Notes: generated from the letters alone by a model not told the origin. Shown: positions 32,601 through 44,635, counted from the stretch's first letter. The stretch: DNA of 64,000 bases from Macrotis lagotis (GCF_037893015.1 NC_133661.1:243183503-243247502), one strand, 5' to 3'. Numbers and translations: made by a program.

Positions 32601-33354
32601 GTTAATTAAATCAGGGTTGGATTTAATCCTTACTTTATTTAATAAGGGTTAAATAGGTGGAGGTGGGGGGTTAAAGTGTGAGAGAAACTAGGCCTTGGGG
32701 GGGGGAGTGCAAGTAGTTCATGAAATGATTTGGCTTTGGATGATACTTTGGCTTATGAGGATTGTGTGCCCTTAGAGGGTACTTGAAAAGGGGATAAGGT
32801 AAAAAAATGATTCTAACTTTATGTAATTCAAGACTCATGAAAAGTGTCCTTCAAAACGAGACAGAAGAGGGAGGGTACTTAGTGACTTTGAGATAATGCT
32901 GCTTATCAAACAATAAATTAATAAAGCAATCAATCTGGGTGGTACTTTCATAACACTTGAATTTATCAAACAATCAATTGATGATACTTGAGTAATAGTA
33001 CTTGAGTGATAAATAACACAAGGTGAAGAGGCACAAAGATTTATAATTTTAGAAAGAAAAGGAGGGTGTGAACACTGAATAAATTCTATTCAATAGATTT
33101 GGCCCAGAGTGGGAATAAAATACATTCACACTGGAGTATAAAAATCTATCATACACTACAGGTAAGGGGGGACAAGGGAAGGGGAAGATGAGGGAAGAAG
33201 GGACTGATAAATGGGAAGGTGAAGGTTTAAGTGAAAATAAACAGAAAGTTAAATTTTAAAAGAAAAGTTAAAGGGGAATGGGAGTAAAACATTAGTGAGG
33301 AGGAAAAAGAGCAAAGGAAAGAGAACAATGTAAATGGAGAAAGACAGTACAGAG

Positions 33355-36300
33355 GGAAATACATAATTAATAATCTTAACTGTAAATGTGAATTCCCCAT
33401 AAAACAGAAATGGAGAACAGAATGGATTAATAACTAGAATTCTACAATGTGTTGTTTATAAGAAACATATCTGAAGCAGAAAGATATACACAGTGTAAAA
33501 GGATGGAGCCAAATATATTATGTTTCAGCTGAAGTTAAAAAAAATCAGGATTAGTGATCCTGATCTCAGACAAAGTAAAAGCAAAAATCAATCACATTAA
33601 AAGGCATAAGGAAGTAAACTACAACTTCTTAAAGGGCACCATTATAATGAAGCTATATCATTACTAAACATGTGTGCCCTTAGTGGCATAGTATCCAAAC
33701 TCCTAGAGGAAGAGCTAAGTGAATTACAAAGAAACATAGATAGCAAAACTTTAACTTTACTCTCTCAGAACTAGATAAATCTAACCACAAAAATAAACAA
33801 GAATGAAGTTAAGAAAGTGAATGAAATCTTAGAAAACTTAGATATGATAGCCCTGTGGAGAAAATGTAATGGGGATAGAAAAGAATATATCTTTTTCTCT
33901 GCTGTAAATGGTGCCTATACCAAAATTGACCATGCACTAGGGCATAAAAATCTTATAATCAAATGCAGAAATAATAAATGCACACTTTTCAGACCATGAT
34001 ACAATAAAAATTACTTATAATAAAGGGTCATGGAAAGATAAACCAAAAACTAATTGGAAATCAAATAATAATAATAATAATTTTAAATAATGGGTAGATC
34101 AAACAGCAAGTAATAGAAATAATCAATAATTATATTCAAGAAATAACCTAAGAAAAAGTTTCCAGGTGCAGATGAATTTACAAGTGAATTCTACCAAACA
34201 TTTCAGGAACAATTCATTCTATTCTACATGAACTAATTTTTTAAAAAAAGGAGTTCTGCCAACTTCCTTTTATGACATCAACATGGTGTCATAACCAGAA
34301 AGAACCAACACAGACAGATCTCCCTAATGAATATTGATGCAAAAAGATTAAATAAAATTTTAACAATGAGACTACAGCAAGTTATTACTAGGATAATACA
34401 CCATGATCAGGAAGGATTTAAACCAGGTAAACAAGAATGGTTCAATATTAGAAAAATACCTCAACATAATTGAACTTATCAATAGCAAAACCAACAGAAA
34501 TCATAAGAATTATATCAATACATGCTAAAAAGGCCTTTGATAAAATACATCAGTCCTATTAAAAACATTAGAAAGTTTAGGAATAAATGGAGTTTTCCTT
34601 AAAATAATAAATAGCATCTATCTAAAACTATCAACAAATATTATGTATAATGCGGGAAAAACTCAGAGCATTTCCAATAAAATCAAAGGTGAAATAAGGA
34701 AGCCCATTATCACCATTACTATTCAATATAGTATTAGAAATTCTAGTTTTAGCAATAATAGAAGAAAAAGAAACTGAAGGAATCAGAATTGGCAATAATG
34801 AAGCAAAAGTTTTTACTCTTTGGAAATGATATGATATTATACTGTAGAGCATCTAAAAAACTCCTTGAGACAATTAACAAATTCAATAATGTAGCAGGAT
34901 ATAAAATAAAACTACATAAATCATAAGAATTTCTATATATGACCAACAAAGCCCCAAGAGCAAGAGATAGAGACATTCTATTTAAAGTAATTATAGATAT
35001 TAAATACTTGGGAATCTATCTCACAAGACAAACCCAGAAACTGTTTGAACACAATTATAAAGCACTTCTCACCAATAAAGTCAGATCTAAATAATTGGAA
35101 AAATGTCAATTGCTCATGGTTTAGGTTCAAGCTAATATAATAAAAATGACAATTCTCTCCAAATTAAATTACTTATTCAGTGCCATGTCAATCAAACTTT
35201 TCCAAGTCAGAAAAAAAAAACAGTATAAAAATTCATCTGGAGCAACCAAAGGTCAAGAATAGCAAGGGAACTGATGAAAAAAAATTAATGAAATGTGACA
35301 TAGCTCTACCAGATTGAAAACTATACTATAAGGCAGCCATCATCAAAACTGCCTGGCACTGGTTAAGAAATAGAGTAATGGATCAGTGAATTAGGACAGG
35401 TTCAATAGAAATAGTAGTAAATGACTACAGCAATCTACTGTTTAACAAACCCAAAGACATTAGTTTCTGACATTTGACAAAAATTGTTGGGGAAAACTAG
35501 AAAATAATATAACAAAAACTAGGCATAGACCTACATCTGACACCCTATACCAAAATAAGGTCAAAATGGATACAGGATTTAAACATAAAAGAGCAACACC
35601 ATAGGTAAATTAATAGACCAAAGAAATACTCCATCAGATCTATGGAAAAGGGACAAATTTATAACCAAAAAAAAAAATAGAGTGCATTATAAACTGCAAA
35701 AAGAATGATTTTGACTATATTGAATTAAAAAGGTTTTGCACTAATAAAATCAATGTTGACAAAATCAAAAGGAAGGTAGAAAGCTGGGAAACAATCTTCA
35801 CAACCAGGAGTTCTGATAAAGGTCTCATTTCTAAAATATATAGAGAATTGCATCAAATTTATAAGTTTAACAAGTCATTCCCCAATTGATAAATGGTCAA
35901 AGCATATGAATAGACAGTTTTCAAATGAAGAAATTAATGTTATATACAATCATATGAAAAAATGTTCCAAATCATTATTGATTAGAGAAATGCAAATTAA
36001 AACAATTCTGAGATATCCTCACACCTATCAGATTGGCTAAGATAAGGAAAAGGGGAAAATGGTCAATGTTGGAGAGGTTATGGGAGGATTGGGACATTGA
36101 TGCATTGCTAGTGGAGTTGTGAAATGATCCAACCCTTTTTGAGAGCAATATAGAACTATGCCCAAAGAGCAATAAAACTATTCATTTCCTTTGATCCAGC
36201 AATTCCATTTCTTGTTCTATAGCCAGAAGAAATCATAAAAATGGGAGAAGTCCCATTCAAAATATTCATAGTGGCTCTTTTTGTAGTGGCAAAGAATTGG

Positions 36301-36500
36301 AAATTGAGAAGGTACCCATCAATTGGGGAATGGTTAAGCAAATGATTGTACAAGAATACTATGGAATATTATTATTCTATGAGAAATTATAAATAGTTGG
36401 ACTCTAGAGATGCATGGAATGCATTACAGGATCTGATGCTGAGTAAACGGAGCAGAACCAAGAGAAAAATGTACACATTAACAATTGTGAGATGATCAAC
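33355..36500 (+). pseudogene. L1 ORF2 remnant (endonuclease and reverse transcriptase)
   Basis: Endonuclease: a TVNVNSP start, CCL-ETYL block, and IDHALGHKNL in frame 33,817-33,999. The SDHD motif (33,989-34,000) lies in a frame shifted by one. RT: FPGADEFTSEFYQTF at 34,159, SIHAKKAFDKIHQ near 34,518 (family 'SIDAEKAFDKIQH'), and at 34,819-34,830 FGND in place of the catalytic FADD. About 500 bp expected between endonuclease and RT is missing near 34,140. The C-terminal part ends around 36,500. The element cannot have moved in its present state. Confidence 0.9.
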
Positions 36501-36612
36501 CTTTATGGAAGCAGCTCCTTTCAGCAGTTCACAGTTAGTACAACTGTATTAGACCAGCTATAAATAATGTTATCCCCATTCAGAGGAAGAAAAGTAAAAC
36601 CAAACAAAACCA

Positions 36613-36767
36613 AATTTTTTTTAGGTTTTTGCAAGGCAAATGGGGTTAAGTGGCTTGCCCAAGGCCACACAGTTAGGTAATTATTAAGTGTCTGAGACCA
36701 GATTTGAACCCAGGTACTCCTGACTGCAGGGCCAGTGCTTTATCCAAATGTGCCACCTAGCCACCCC
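36613..36767 (-). mobile_element. WSINE1-type SINE in the L1 3' UTR, reverse orientation
   Basis: T-rich start, 'ttgcaaggcaaatggggtta', 'agtggcttgcccaaggccac', 'taggtaattattaagtgtct', end 'gtgccacctagccacccc'. The L1 3' UTR at 21,006-21,418 lacks it, confirming a later insertion. Confidence 0.93.
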
Positions 36768-37064
36768 AAACAAAAAAAATTCAAAACTGTTCAGGATCTG
36801 ATGAACACTTTATTAAAAATATCTCTTATAGATCTCTTTCCCTTAATCCTATTTCCTCATACTAAAAATGACTAATCTCTAAGCATGTTTATCACAAATA
36901 TGTATGTTAACCTGTAATATTAACCTGCCTATTTGCCCACTGGGCGTGGTGGGGGAGGGAGGGTGGAAGGAAATTTTGTAACTTAAAAATATACATAGCA
37001 TCTGGATGAATGTTGAAAACTTTCATAACACGTATTTGTAAAAGTAAAATATCAATTTTATAAG

Positions 37065-37125
37065 TCCCAAAATGGGGTCATAGAGAGAATGACATGACTA
37101 AAACAATTGAATATGTCAACAAACT
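37065..37125 (+). mobile_element. MAR1-type CORE-SINE, right part (split by L1)
   Basis: The second target copy tcccaaaatgggg (37,065-37,077) is followed by 'tcatagagagaatgacatga' and 'ctaaaacaattgaa', the normal MAR1 3' end ('tcacaaagagtcggacacga'). Confidence 0.8.
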
Positions 37126-37129
37126 TTTT

Positions 37130-39145
37130 GTTTTTGCCAAATACGAGAGTGTATGAAATGAAAGTTGCTTAGAATCTCTTTGGCAAAACTCTTGATACTT
37201 ATTAAATCTTTCTCATCCTGAAAGAATTATTTTGGGTAACGGGAGTATAAAGGAAGTGTTTAGAAATTTACTAAATAGCATGACAATAGAATATAAACTA
37301 CCTAAAGAGACCCATGACAAAGTATAAAGAATAAATCTGACAGAATTATAGGACACTGAGCACAGGATGAAGGTAACCGAGGAACATAAGGAGATTCCAA
37401 TGTTAGGTTGAGAGAATCAACTCTATTTGTTGTGGCCTAGATAAAAAAAAAGTTGTATCCATTCTAGGGAAACTTCTGAGGAAAATTAAATTCTTTGTTG
37501 CTTCTCTTGAGCCTCTCAGTGAAGTAAGGGATGAGTAGGAGAGGGTGGAATATTACTTTCTTGTCTCTCCTCTTATTTTAGTCTCTAAAAAGTATGATGA
37601 TACTCATATCCTATAACAAAGTGAATCTCGTAGGCATTGAACTCTCAACCCATCTTAGGGACTAAGTCTACTGAACTAGGCTTCCCAACCAGTTTCTCCT
37701 GTACTAGACTATTTGCTTCTGCTGTAATGGACTATTGCTGATGAGGTAGAAGAGGGTAGAGAAAAGAAAGAAATCTCTGTCTATTTCTTTGCAGTCACTT
37801 TTACCTCACTGTAAGGCAAAAGAGAAAAGATGAAGTGAAAACTATTTTCTCAGAATTCAAATTGGAATGGAGCCAGTTTACTTTTTATCTAGGTCAAAAA
37901 GAGCATGGTTGATTCAGCCAGTTAATTGAAAGTCATCTTTACTCAAAAGTCAACACCCTATAATTCCATCAGACTGAAAGAACTTCGCCCTTTGTTGTCA
38001 GCATGTTTAGATAACTTTGTTTATTCAATATTATTGTATCAATTAGGAAAACTCTGAAGGATTTAAAGAGTCATTATTTTAAACGATGGAAATCCATTTA
38101 CCATAGTGTTACTTTTACTGGAATTATGGCACTTAGACCCCCCCCCCCTCCTCATTTTTTCTTTTTTAATGTTCTAAAATCCCAAAAGATCAGACTCAGA
38201 TGGAGAAATCTAAGCCAAAATATTATCCCTTGAAGCTACCTTTAAACAAAATGAGCTATCAATCTGGATGCAGAATATTCCTTACAAATGGCAAGCTAAT
38301 ATTTCTTCAGCATCACCTGCCAACATATTCTAAATGTTTTCTTTGTGAACATTTGCTGAAAGGGCAAGAGGGCAAGTATTATACTGACAGGCAAGGAGAC
38401 ACCATTAGACCTTGAAAGACAGAAGAAAGCTCTGAATAGAAAAGTAGATCTAAGAGGGCATAGACCTACATTCTCTCTTATCCTGCTATTTAACCATTTT
38501 ATGAAGGGGTACCTTTCAAGCCAAATTTGAGAAGAAATCAGTCAATCTTCCCCATCCCCCCAAATGCCCTCTTCTCTAAATAGTCCTGAGAGGTTAGCAA
38601 ATAATCAATGAATAGCCAGAGCAGGAGGGAACTTACTCATCAATTACCTCAACACTCACCCTCTCATTCACTCTCTCCCCCATACACATTCACTACAAAC
38701 TCTTCTAGCCTTTTCCAAACTCCCACAACCAAACTTCTCTTCTTTATATACACTGATTCATTCCATTTCTTTAAACACTGAATCATCCCTCCCACTCATG
38801 AGTTGCAACTCATGAACCACCAAGGCATGAAACAAAAACTTGGGCGCTCCATCTATGCTCCTTCCTTTGCTGCTCCCTAAGATGACCAATAGCAATCAGG
38901 AGGTTATTTACTGACCCCATTAAGCAGACCCAAGAAAAGGTTGATAACTGAGAATATTGCAGTTTTGGCCACATAGTTTTCCCAAATAGCAGCAATAACC
39001 TTTTCAAACTATGACACAATAAAAGGTAGAAAAAAGTAATTCAGATAAACTTAGGAACAAAATCTTTTGGATATCAAGTCCATGAAATATAGAAATAAGA
39101 ATGATTTAAATCTCTGTGTTTTAAAGGAAAAAAAAGAAAAGCATA
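37130..39145. other. Gene-free, repeat-poor stretch
   Basis: About 2 kb without an assignable transposon. A run of 11 C sits at 38,138-38,148. No ORF resembles a known protein. Confidence 0.45.
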
Positions 39146-39206
39146 ATGAGATATTAGATTTAGAGATGGAAGGTACATTTAAGGTCATCTAGTTTTCCCC
39201 TTTCAT

Positions 39207-39472
39207 TTTTTATTTTCATTTTTAATTTTAGAAATAAAACAAGCATTTCCACAACATAGTAGCATTTAACAAAAATGATTGCACATGAAATGGCAAATCT
39301 ACTATGTACAATTATATCCTTTTCAAATATACAACAAAATTAGCATGTAAATTTCTTTTTTCCCCTTCCCTGCCCTAGAGTTGACTGCCATTAGACACAA
39401 ATAGATATATGTATACACATATACATATAAATACAGAATTCTTAGATATATATATATATATATATATACATA

Positions 39473-39513
<41 letters not shown>

Positions 39514-39885
39514 TTGTATTTGTCAGTTCTTTCTCTGGATGCAGATAATATCTTTCTTCATATGTCATTCATAGTTAATTTGCATATTTGAAATATTCAA
39601 AATAGTTTATTCACTCAAAGTCATTCTTAAAACAGTATAGTTATTACTATATACAATGTTTTCTTGACTCTGCTCATTTTATTCATTATTTCATTCAAGT
39701 TTTTCCATGCTTTTCTAAAATTATTGAGTTTGTCAGTTCTTGTAGCAAAATAGTTTTCCATCACAATCATATAACACAATTTGTTTAGCCATTGCCAAAT
39801 TGATGAGTATCCCTGCAATTTCCAATTCTTTGCCAACACAAAGAAAGCTATCATAAACATTTTAGAATATATAGGTTACTTTCCT
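39207..39885 (-). mobile_element. L1 LINE 3' end, reverse strand, inside MIR
   Basis: The reverse strand reads L1 ORF2 end: 'gttggcaaagaattggaaat', 'tactcatcaatttggcaatg', then 'aaaatgagcagagtcaagaa', then a 3' UTR ending 'aaattaaaaatgaaaataaa'. An (AT)n tract has grown inside the 3' UTR. Truncated at its 5' end next to a C12 run (39,889-39,900). Confidence 0.85.
39445..39512. repeat. (AT)n microsatellite within L1 3' UTR
   Basis: TATA-rich with two short interruptions (acat and gtat). Tyr-Ile ORFs on both strands are its translation. Confidence 0.97.
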
Positions 39886-40214
39886 ACACCCCCCCCCCCC
39901 GCCACCATTTTACTGATTCAGAAGCCCCGAGAAGTTAGATGGCCTACTCTAGGTCACAGAGGCAGACCTACTTTTTAAATACTTTAATTCTAAATCCAAC
40001 AGGCCCCTGTATCACACTGCCTCCCTATTCAAACATAGAGGGAAATTGGGAAAGGAGGCATAACTAAATGATTTTTTCAGTGTCCTCTTTTTTATTTGTT
40101 TTGTTTTATATATAAAACTTTTATTAGGCCCCAATGCCTGATTTTCATTAGGTCTAGTCTGATTCAAGTTTACCATAAGCTAAATAACACAAACTTTATT
40201 TTCAATTCAATTCA

Positions 40215-40295
40215 ACAAGTATTCATTAATGTTATATTATGTCATGCTAGGTCCTGGAGATACAAAATATGAATCTTATTTCTAAGAAACTGGGA
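40215..40295. mobile_element. Fragment of the unassigned long repeat
   Basis: 'caacaagtattcattaatgt', 'tgtcatgctaggtcctggag', 'atacaaaatatgaatcttat'. Confidence 0.5.
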
Positions 40296-40301
40296 AGGAG
40301 G

Positions 40302-40320
40302 GGTGTGTGTGTGTGTTTGT

Positions 40321-40360
<40 letters not shown>
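40302..40360. repeat. (TG)n microsatellite
   Basis: Interrupted twice by TTTG near its left end. Confidence 0.97.
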
Positions 40361-40361
<1 letters not shown>

Positions 40362-41400
40362 AATAACAATAGAAATAGAAATATTAGAGAACCTACATAA
40401 AAACAGATAAGTAAATGTAAAATGTTTATAAATTAAATTTAAAAATTCAAAGAAGCAGGACAATCTCTGTGACCTTAGTGTAATCATTTGCACATTAGAA
40501 AAAACATCACAGTCTTTCTCCACTTCTTTTGCTATTAGAATAAATTGGTTAATAGACATGACTTCCTTCTCTCTTCAGTGGAGAGAGGTCCTTCCAAAAT
40601 TCAAGGTAGTCCTATTATTTTTATGATAATATTTTCAATATGTAGAGAGAACTTTTCAATGCTTTCTTGTTTCCTAGAGCACTACAAAAAAAGCTTCTTA
40701 AGAGGAAAGATAATGACTGTTTTTTTGGTCATGACAAACTTCAAGGATATGTCCTATTCAAATCTACAGTAGTGAAAGGGTCAAATTCAGTGAACTAAGT
40801 GTTGGCAACAGAGCTGTCCACATAGGTATTTTTGAAAGGAGCTGGTTAAATAAACTCTGAAAAGCCTTTTCTTTCACTTTCTGAGCTGGAAATGCAATAT
40901 ATTGATCCAGACACTGCTATTTCAGGACGTTCACATGCTCCAGTAATACAGAGGCTTTATTTTCATCCCTCCATCTCAAGGTGCTGAAGGATCTCTTAAC
41001 CCCCTCGGTGAACACTCCCTTTCTTCTCCTGCCATTCTAATATACTTGGTACCTTCCAGTTAGTAGAAATAGCGATGTCATACCACTTCATTCCACTTCA
41101 AGTTACTCTGCCTTCTATTATCAAAGCCAATGAAAAACCAAAACAATTTATAATGAAGAAATTACTTGGCAATGAGCAGAACAAATCGATGTTAGTGAGT
41201 GCAGTCACCTGTCTTTTAGGTTTCCACATGTGATGCTGAGAATTTGGGATAGAAAGAGTTTGTTTCTCTAATGCATTTGAAGATAAGGAGATTCAGTTAT
41301 TCTAGGAGATCCTCATGACATGAGCAAATTCATCTTTGATAGCTCATGTTATGAATTGGACCCATTCTCCTTTTCTGAAAATGGTTCCAGGCAAAGGAGC
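40361..41400. other. Gene-free, repeat-poor stretch
   Basis: Nothing assignable; 40,790-41,380 has balanced composition and no repeats. Confidence 0.4.
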
Positions 41401-41404
41401 AAAG

Positions 41405-41578
41405 GATAGAGCAAAGGCCATTGGATTAGGAGTTCAAGAGACCTGGATTCTTGTCCTTATTTTGCCTTTTAGAAGTTGTATGAACTCAAGATAAATCATG
41501 CATTTTTGTGTACCTCTGTTTCTTCATAAATAAAATAACTTGGTTGGATGTACCTCCTAGATCCAAAATTCCCAGATT
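41405..41578 (+). mobile_element. MIR-type SINE
   Basis: 'gaccattggattaggagttc'-like head, 'cctggattcttgtccttatt', 'gttgtatgaactcaagataa', 'tttcttcataaataaaataa'. Confidence 0.6.
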
Positions 41579-41609
41579 TTTTTAAATGCTCATTAAGGCC
41601 ACTCTTAAA

Positions 41610-41778
41610 CATCGATTTAGAGCTTCAAGAAACATCATAGACTACCTAATCCCACCCCTTCTTAGGAGAAAACAGACCCCTGCAGAGGTAATGTCTTGTC
41701 CAAGATAAGGTGTCAGAGGCAGAATTTGAACTGGCTCCAGGTCCAGCACTTTAATTATTATATCATGCTGCCTCTTTT
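41610..41778 (-). mobile_element. MIR-type SINE, reverse orientation
   Basis: 'atcgatttagagcttcaaga', 'ggtaatgtcttgtccaagat', 'cagaatttgaactggctcca', 'attatatcatgctgcctctt'. It lies tail to tail with the previous MIR. Confidence 0.7.
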
Positions 41779-41779
41779 A

Positions 41780-42160
41780 TAGTATTTCTGTAACTACAAT
41801 TTGGCCTTGTGCACCAAGCAATGATACAAGGCACTTTATATCACCTGAGTTTTCTATAGTTTCTTTGAAATGGAAACTAATTTCGCAAGGCTCAGTTCAT
41901 TCTAATGAACCACAGACGCATCTTTTGACTTTCCATTCTTATTTGGCTACACACAGAGAATATTGCTGTAAGCACCAGAATTATTTGGGATGTGTAGCTC
42001 TGGGATTCTGAACTCTGCAAATTGAAAGTAAAGCCTGCAGGCACTAATCATAGGAGAACTAGTGTGTTTAAATCACATCAGTCTCTAGTATTACAATAAT
42101 AAATATACATCGCAGGACTCCATACTCTGAGCCTTTGCAGGTGAGTAGAATTTACTATAA
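41780..42160. other. Gene-free stretch
   Basis: No repeat or gene seen. Confidence 0.4.
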
Positions 42161-42164
42161 CAGA

Positions 42165-42310
42165 ACTAATGTTGGATGGGAGATCAGAGATCATCTAGTT
42201 CAACTCATTTACATATGAAGAAACTGATAAAGTGACTTGCCCAAGGGTACTAAATATGGAGGGCAAGATTTGAACTGAAAACTTCAGAGCCAATTTTCTT
42301 TACATTAAAA
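42165..42310 (-). mobile_element. MIR-type SINE, reverse orientation
   Basis: 'agagatcatctagttcaact', 'acatatgaagaaactgataa', 'agtgacttgcccaagggtac', 'caagatttgaactgaaaact'. Confidence 0.7.
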
Positions 42311-42666
42311 AAATAGTAAAAAGGGAAAGCCTATGTCTATGAGACAACCAAAACCTGTTTAGTAGCATCTTATAATTTTTAGAGGGGGAACATTTTTGTA
42401 AAATGATACCTCTGGTGAAAAAAAAAGTTGCAGGCTATTATGCAATTTTATATGTGTTGACATAACCTTAATGTCTTTATTACTCATAAATTGCAGATCT
42501 AAGGATGGTCCTTTTGGCTATCACACATAAGTCGTTGACTTTTGTTTCTACCAAAAATCTTATATGGCATATTGAATTTGGTAACAAATATCCTGTTTTC
42601 CTCATACCCATACTATTTAGATTTCCTGAATAAAATATCTTCCCAAATTCCTCAGAAACATTTATT
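42311..42666. other. Gene-free stretch
   Basis: Nothing assignable. Confidence 0.4.
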
Positions 42667-42668
42667 TT

Positions 42669-42843
42669 GGGGTGGCTAGGTGGTGCAGTGCATAGAGCAC
42701 TAGCCCTGGAGTCAGGAGTACCTAAGTTCAAATCCAGCCTCAGACACTTAACAATTAGTTAGCTGTGTGGCCTTGGGCAAGTCACTTAACCCCATTGCCT
42801 TGAAAAAACTAAAAACAAACAAACAAACAACAAAAACAAAAAC
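42669..42843 (+). mobile_element. WSINE1-type SINE with CAAA-rich tail
   Basis: Head 'ggggtggctaggtggtgcag', 'ctagccctggagtcaggagt', B box 'aagttcaaatcc', 'gtggccttgggcaagtcact'. The tail has grown into (AAAC)n-like repeats. Confidence 0.93.
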
Positions 42844-42949
42844 ATTGCTTTCAAAATTTTAGCCCAGGATTATTTCTAAATTTAGGAAACATTTTGGTTA
42901 CATTTTTCATTTTTCCTAAAACTTTACTCTGTTTGTTAGACTATAGATG

Positions 42950-43135
42950 GGATAGGCACTGGAGAGAGACAATTGAGGTGAAGAAACCTCCTCTAGTAAG
43001 ACAGCTTGGAACCCTTTTGGAAATTTATAGTCTTAGAGAGTTGGCTAGGCACTGAGATGAAAAGTGACTTAGCCAGGATATCAGTTAGTATATAATATAT
43101 ATTGTGCCACCTAGTTGTCCCCGATTCACTGAGCC
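42950..43135 (-). mobile_element. MAR1- or MIR-like SINE, degraded
   Basis: Only 'aaaagtgacttagccaggat' and the terminal 'attgtgccacctagttgtcc' are clear. Confidence 0.45.
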
Positions 43136-43149
43136 ATTTAGTTGTTCAT

Positions 43150-43260
43150 GCTGCATGTATAAGGTACTAGGAATACAAATATAAATAATGAGTAATTTCC
43201 TCATCCTTCATAAATTTTTAATGAAGGGGTGGCCTGGGGGGAAAAGGATGAAATATTAAA
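43150..43260. mobile_element. Fragment of the unassigned long repeat
   Basis: 'gcatgtataaggtactagga', 'atacaaatataaataatgag', 'cctcatccttcataaatttt', then 'aatgaaggggtggcctgggg'. Confidence 0.4.
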
Positions 43261-44635
43261 ACATTTATACACATAGCCATTAGACCCATGAATACACATA
43301 ACCACATTAGAAGGTAAATCAAGATTTGAACCCACATTTTCTTGACCATCTCTAACCACCTCTATCCACTTCTCCATGATGTCTTTAAAGAACTTAGAGA
43401 GATGATATGGAATAGGGAATCATATGAAATAGAAAGATGAGGAGAAGAATTTTTTCTCATTCCCCATTGCAATAATGGTAATTCTCTGATCCCAGGACAA
43501 ACCCTAAACACAACATAACTCAGAGAGCTAAAATAAAGAAAAAGGAATCAAGAGAAAAAGGGGGAGGAAAGAAACTGTTTTAAAAAAATCCTTAAATCCA
43601 CTGGAATTGCTTCAACAGCAATAAAAAAGACAGAATGTATTGGGTTTAGACCCTCAGAAAGTACAACCACCATTTCACTATATGTGTTTATCCTACATAA
43701 GTGCTGCCTCCTGATCAGTTTAAACTTGGCTTCTGACTGAAGATTTTTGCATCACCATTTTCAATATTCACAGTCTCTATCAATATGACATGCTTAGAGG
43801 CTCCTCGAGGATTTCCTATTAGTTCGGGGATATCCTCTCGGCATTTTATTTGGACAGCTGTGCCTTCCCTTCACATTTTCTAAATACAGAAATGGATGCT
43901 CAGAGCCAAGGGCCTCTCACAGAAAGATTCATTTCCTTTCCCTGGTTTCCCAAGTGTATGGTTTTTATTGAAGATCATTGCTGTTTGTTCAAAATCCCAG
44001 TAGAATATTTAAAAGGTGACTTTCATAACAGGGAAACTTGGAAATATAGAGCACATGAAAACACTAATTCATAATAGATCATATGGTTAATTTTTTTCCA
44101 ACAGAATTGTCCTTGCTGGGTTGCTAATTATCAAAGATGCTGGTATTAAAACAAGCATTTCTTACATCTCAGCTCATTTTCTTTTGCTTCTTGATCCTAC
44201 AGTGAGGTTATCACATCCTGAATCTGTCTTTTGAATAACATATGGATCCAGTAAACTATTATCCTGAGCCTATTATACCTGTTAATAATGATCAAGAGCC
44301 AACAAAACTGAGTTTCCATATGGTGACTAATTTACTCAATGCAGGTAATATTGTAAATATTCACTATAAGCACTACTACCACTGGTAGAACATTTAGTGA
44401 TGTTTGAATGGAAGATATTTATAAAAGAAGACCTGTCAGGGATGGGGGCCATGTTTGGGACAAACTTTTTTTTTAATTATAGCACATGTGTATTGGAATA
44501 GGGCAGCAAAAAATTCCAGGACAACAAAAGTAAATACCTCGAATAGTTATTCTTTTCAATCTAGGTTGCATAGAATTACCAGGTTTATGTTACTAAACAA
44601 CTACCACAATAGAAAATAATTTTTTATCATGTCAC
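43261..44635. other. Gene-free, repeat-poor stretch
   Basis: No assignable transposon; 43,670-44,350 is repeat-free with balanced composition. Possible conserved non-coding sequence, untested. Confidence 0.4.

Larger units (their letters stand above)
30467..37064 (+). mobile_element. L1 LINE, 5'-complete, inactivated, inserted in MAR1
   Basis: Begins 'ggacttctaggtcagagcca' plus 'agatggcagc', a typical L1 5' start, and ends in a 3' UTR with 'ggaaattttgtaacttaaaa'. It is bounded by the 13-bp direct repeat tcccaaaatgggg (30,454-30,466 and 37,065-37,077). Order: 5' UTR to about 31,039; ORF1 remnant; inter-ORF region with a G-rich patch near 32,697 and a foreign-looking 32,280-32,600 segment; ORF2 remnant; 3' UTR. 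It carries two later SINE insertions. Both ORFs have many stops and frameshifts. The intact ends and readable duplication suggest moderate age. Confidence 0.93.
39150..40025 (-). mobile_element. MIR-type SINE split by a reverse-strand L1
   Basis: Left piece (39,150-39,206): 'tagatttagagatggaaggt', 'aaggtcatctagttttcccc'. Right piece (39,903-40,025): 'ccattttactgattcagaag', 'tactctaggtcacagaggca', 'ggcccctgtatcacactgcc'. They join to one MIR. Confidence 0.7.

Noticed and set aside
32880..33010. Repeated 'tatcaaacaat' words in the L1 inter-ORF region
   Set aside because: Short AT-rich repeats without clear unit length; probably chance within the L1.
33817..33999. 60-codon ORF with IDHALGHKNL
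   Set aside because: Not a gene of its own; it is the end of the L1 endonuclease domain.
28700..40180. Shared word 'tctgattcaagtttacc' at 28,707 and 40,160
   Set aside because: Only about 18 bp match and the flanks differ, so it is too short to call a repeat.
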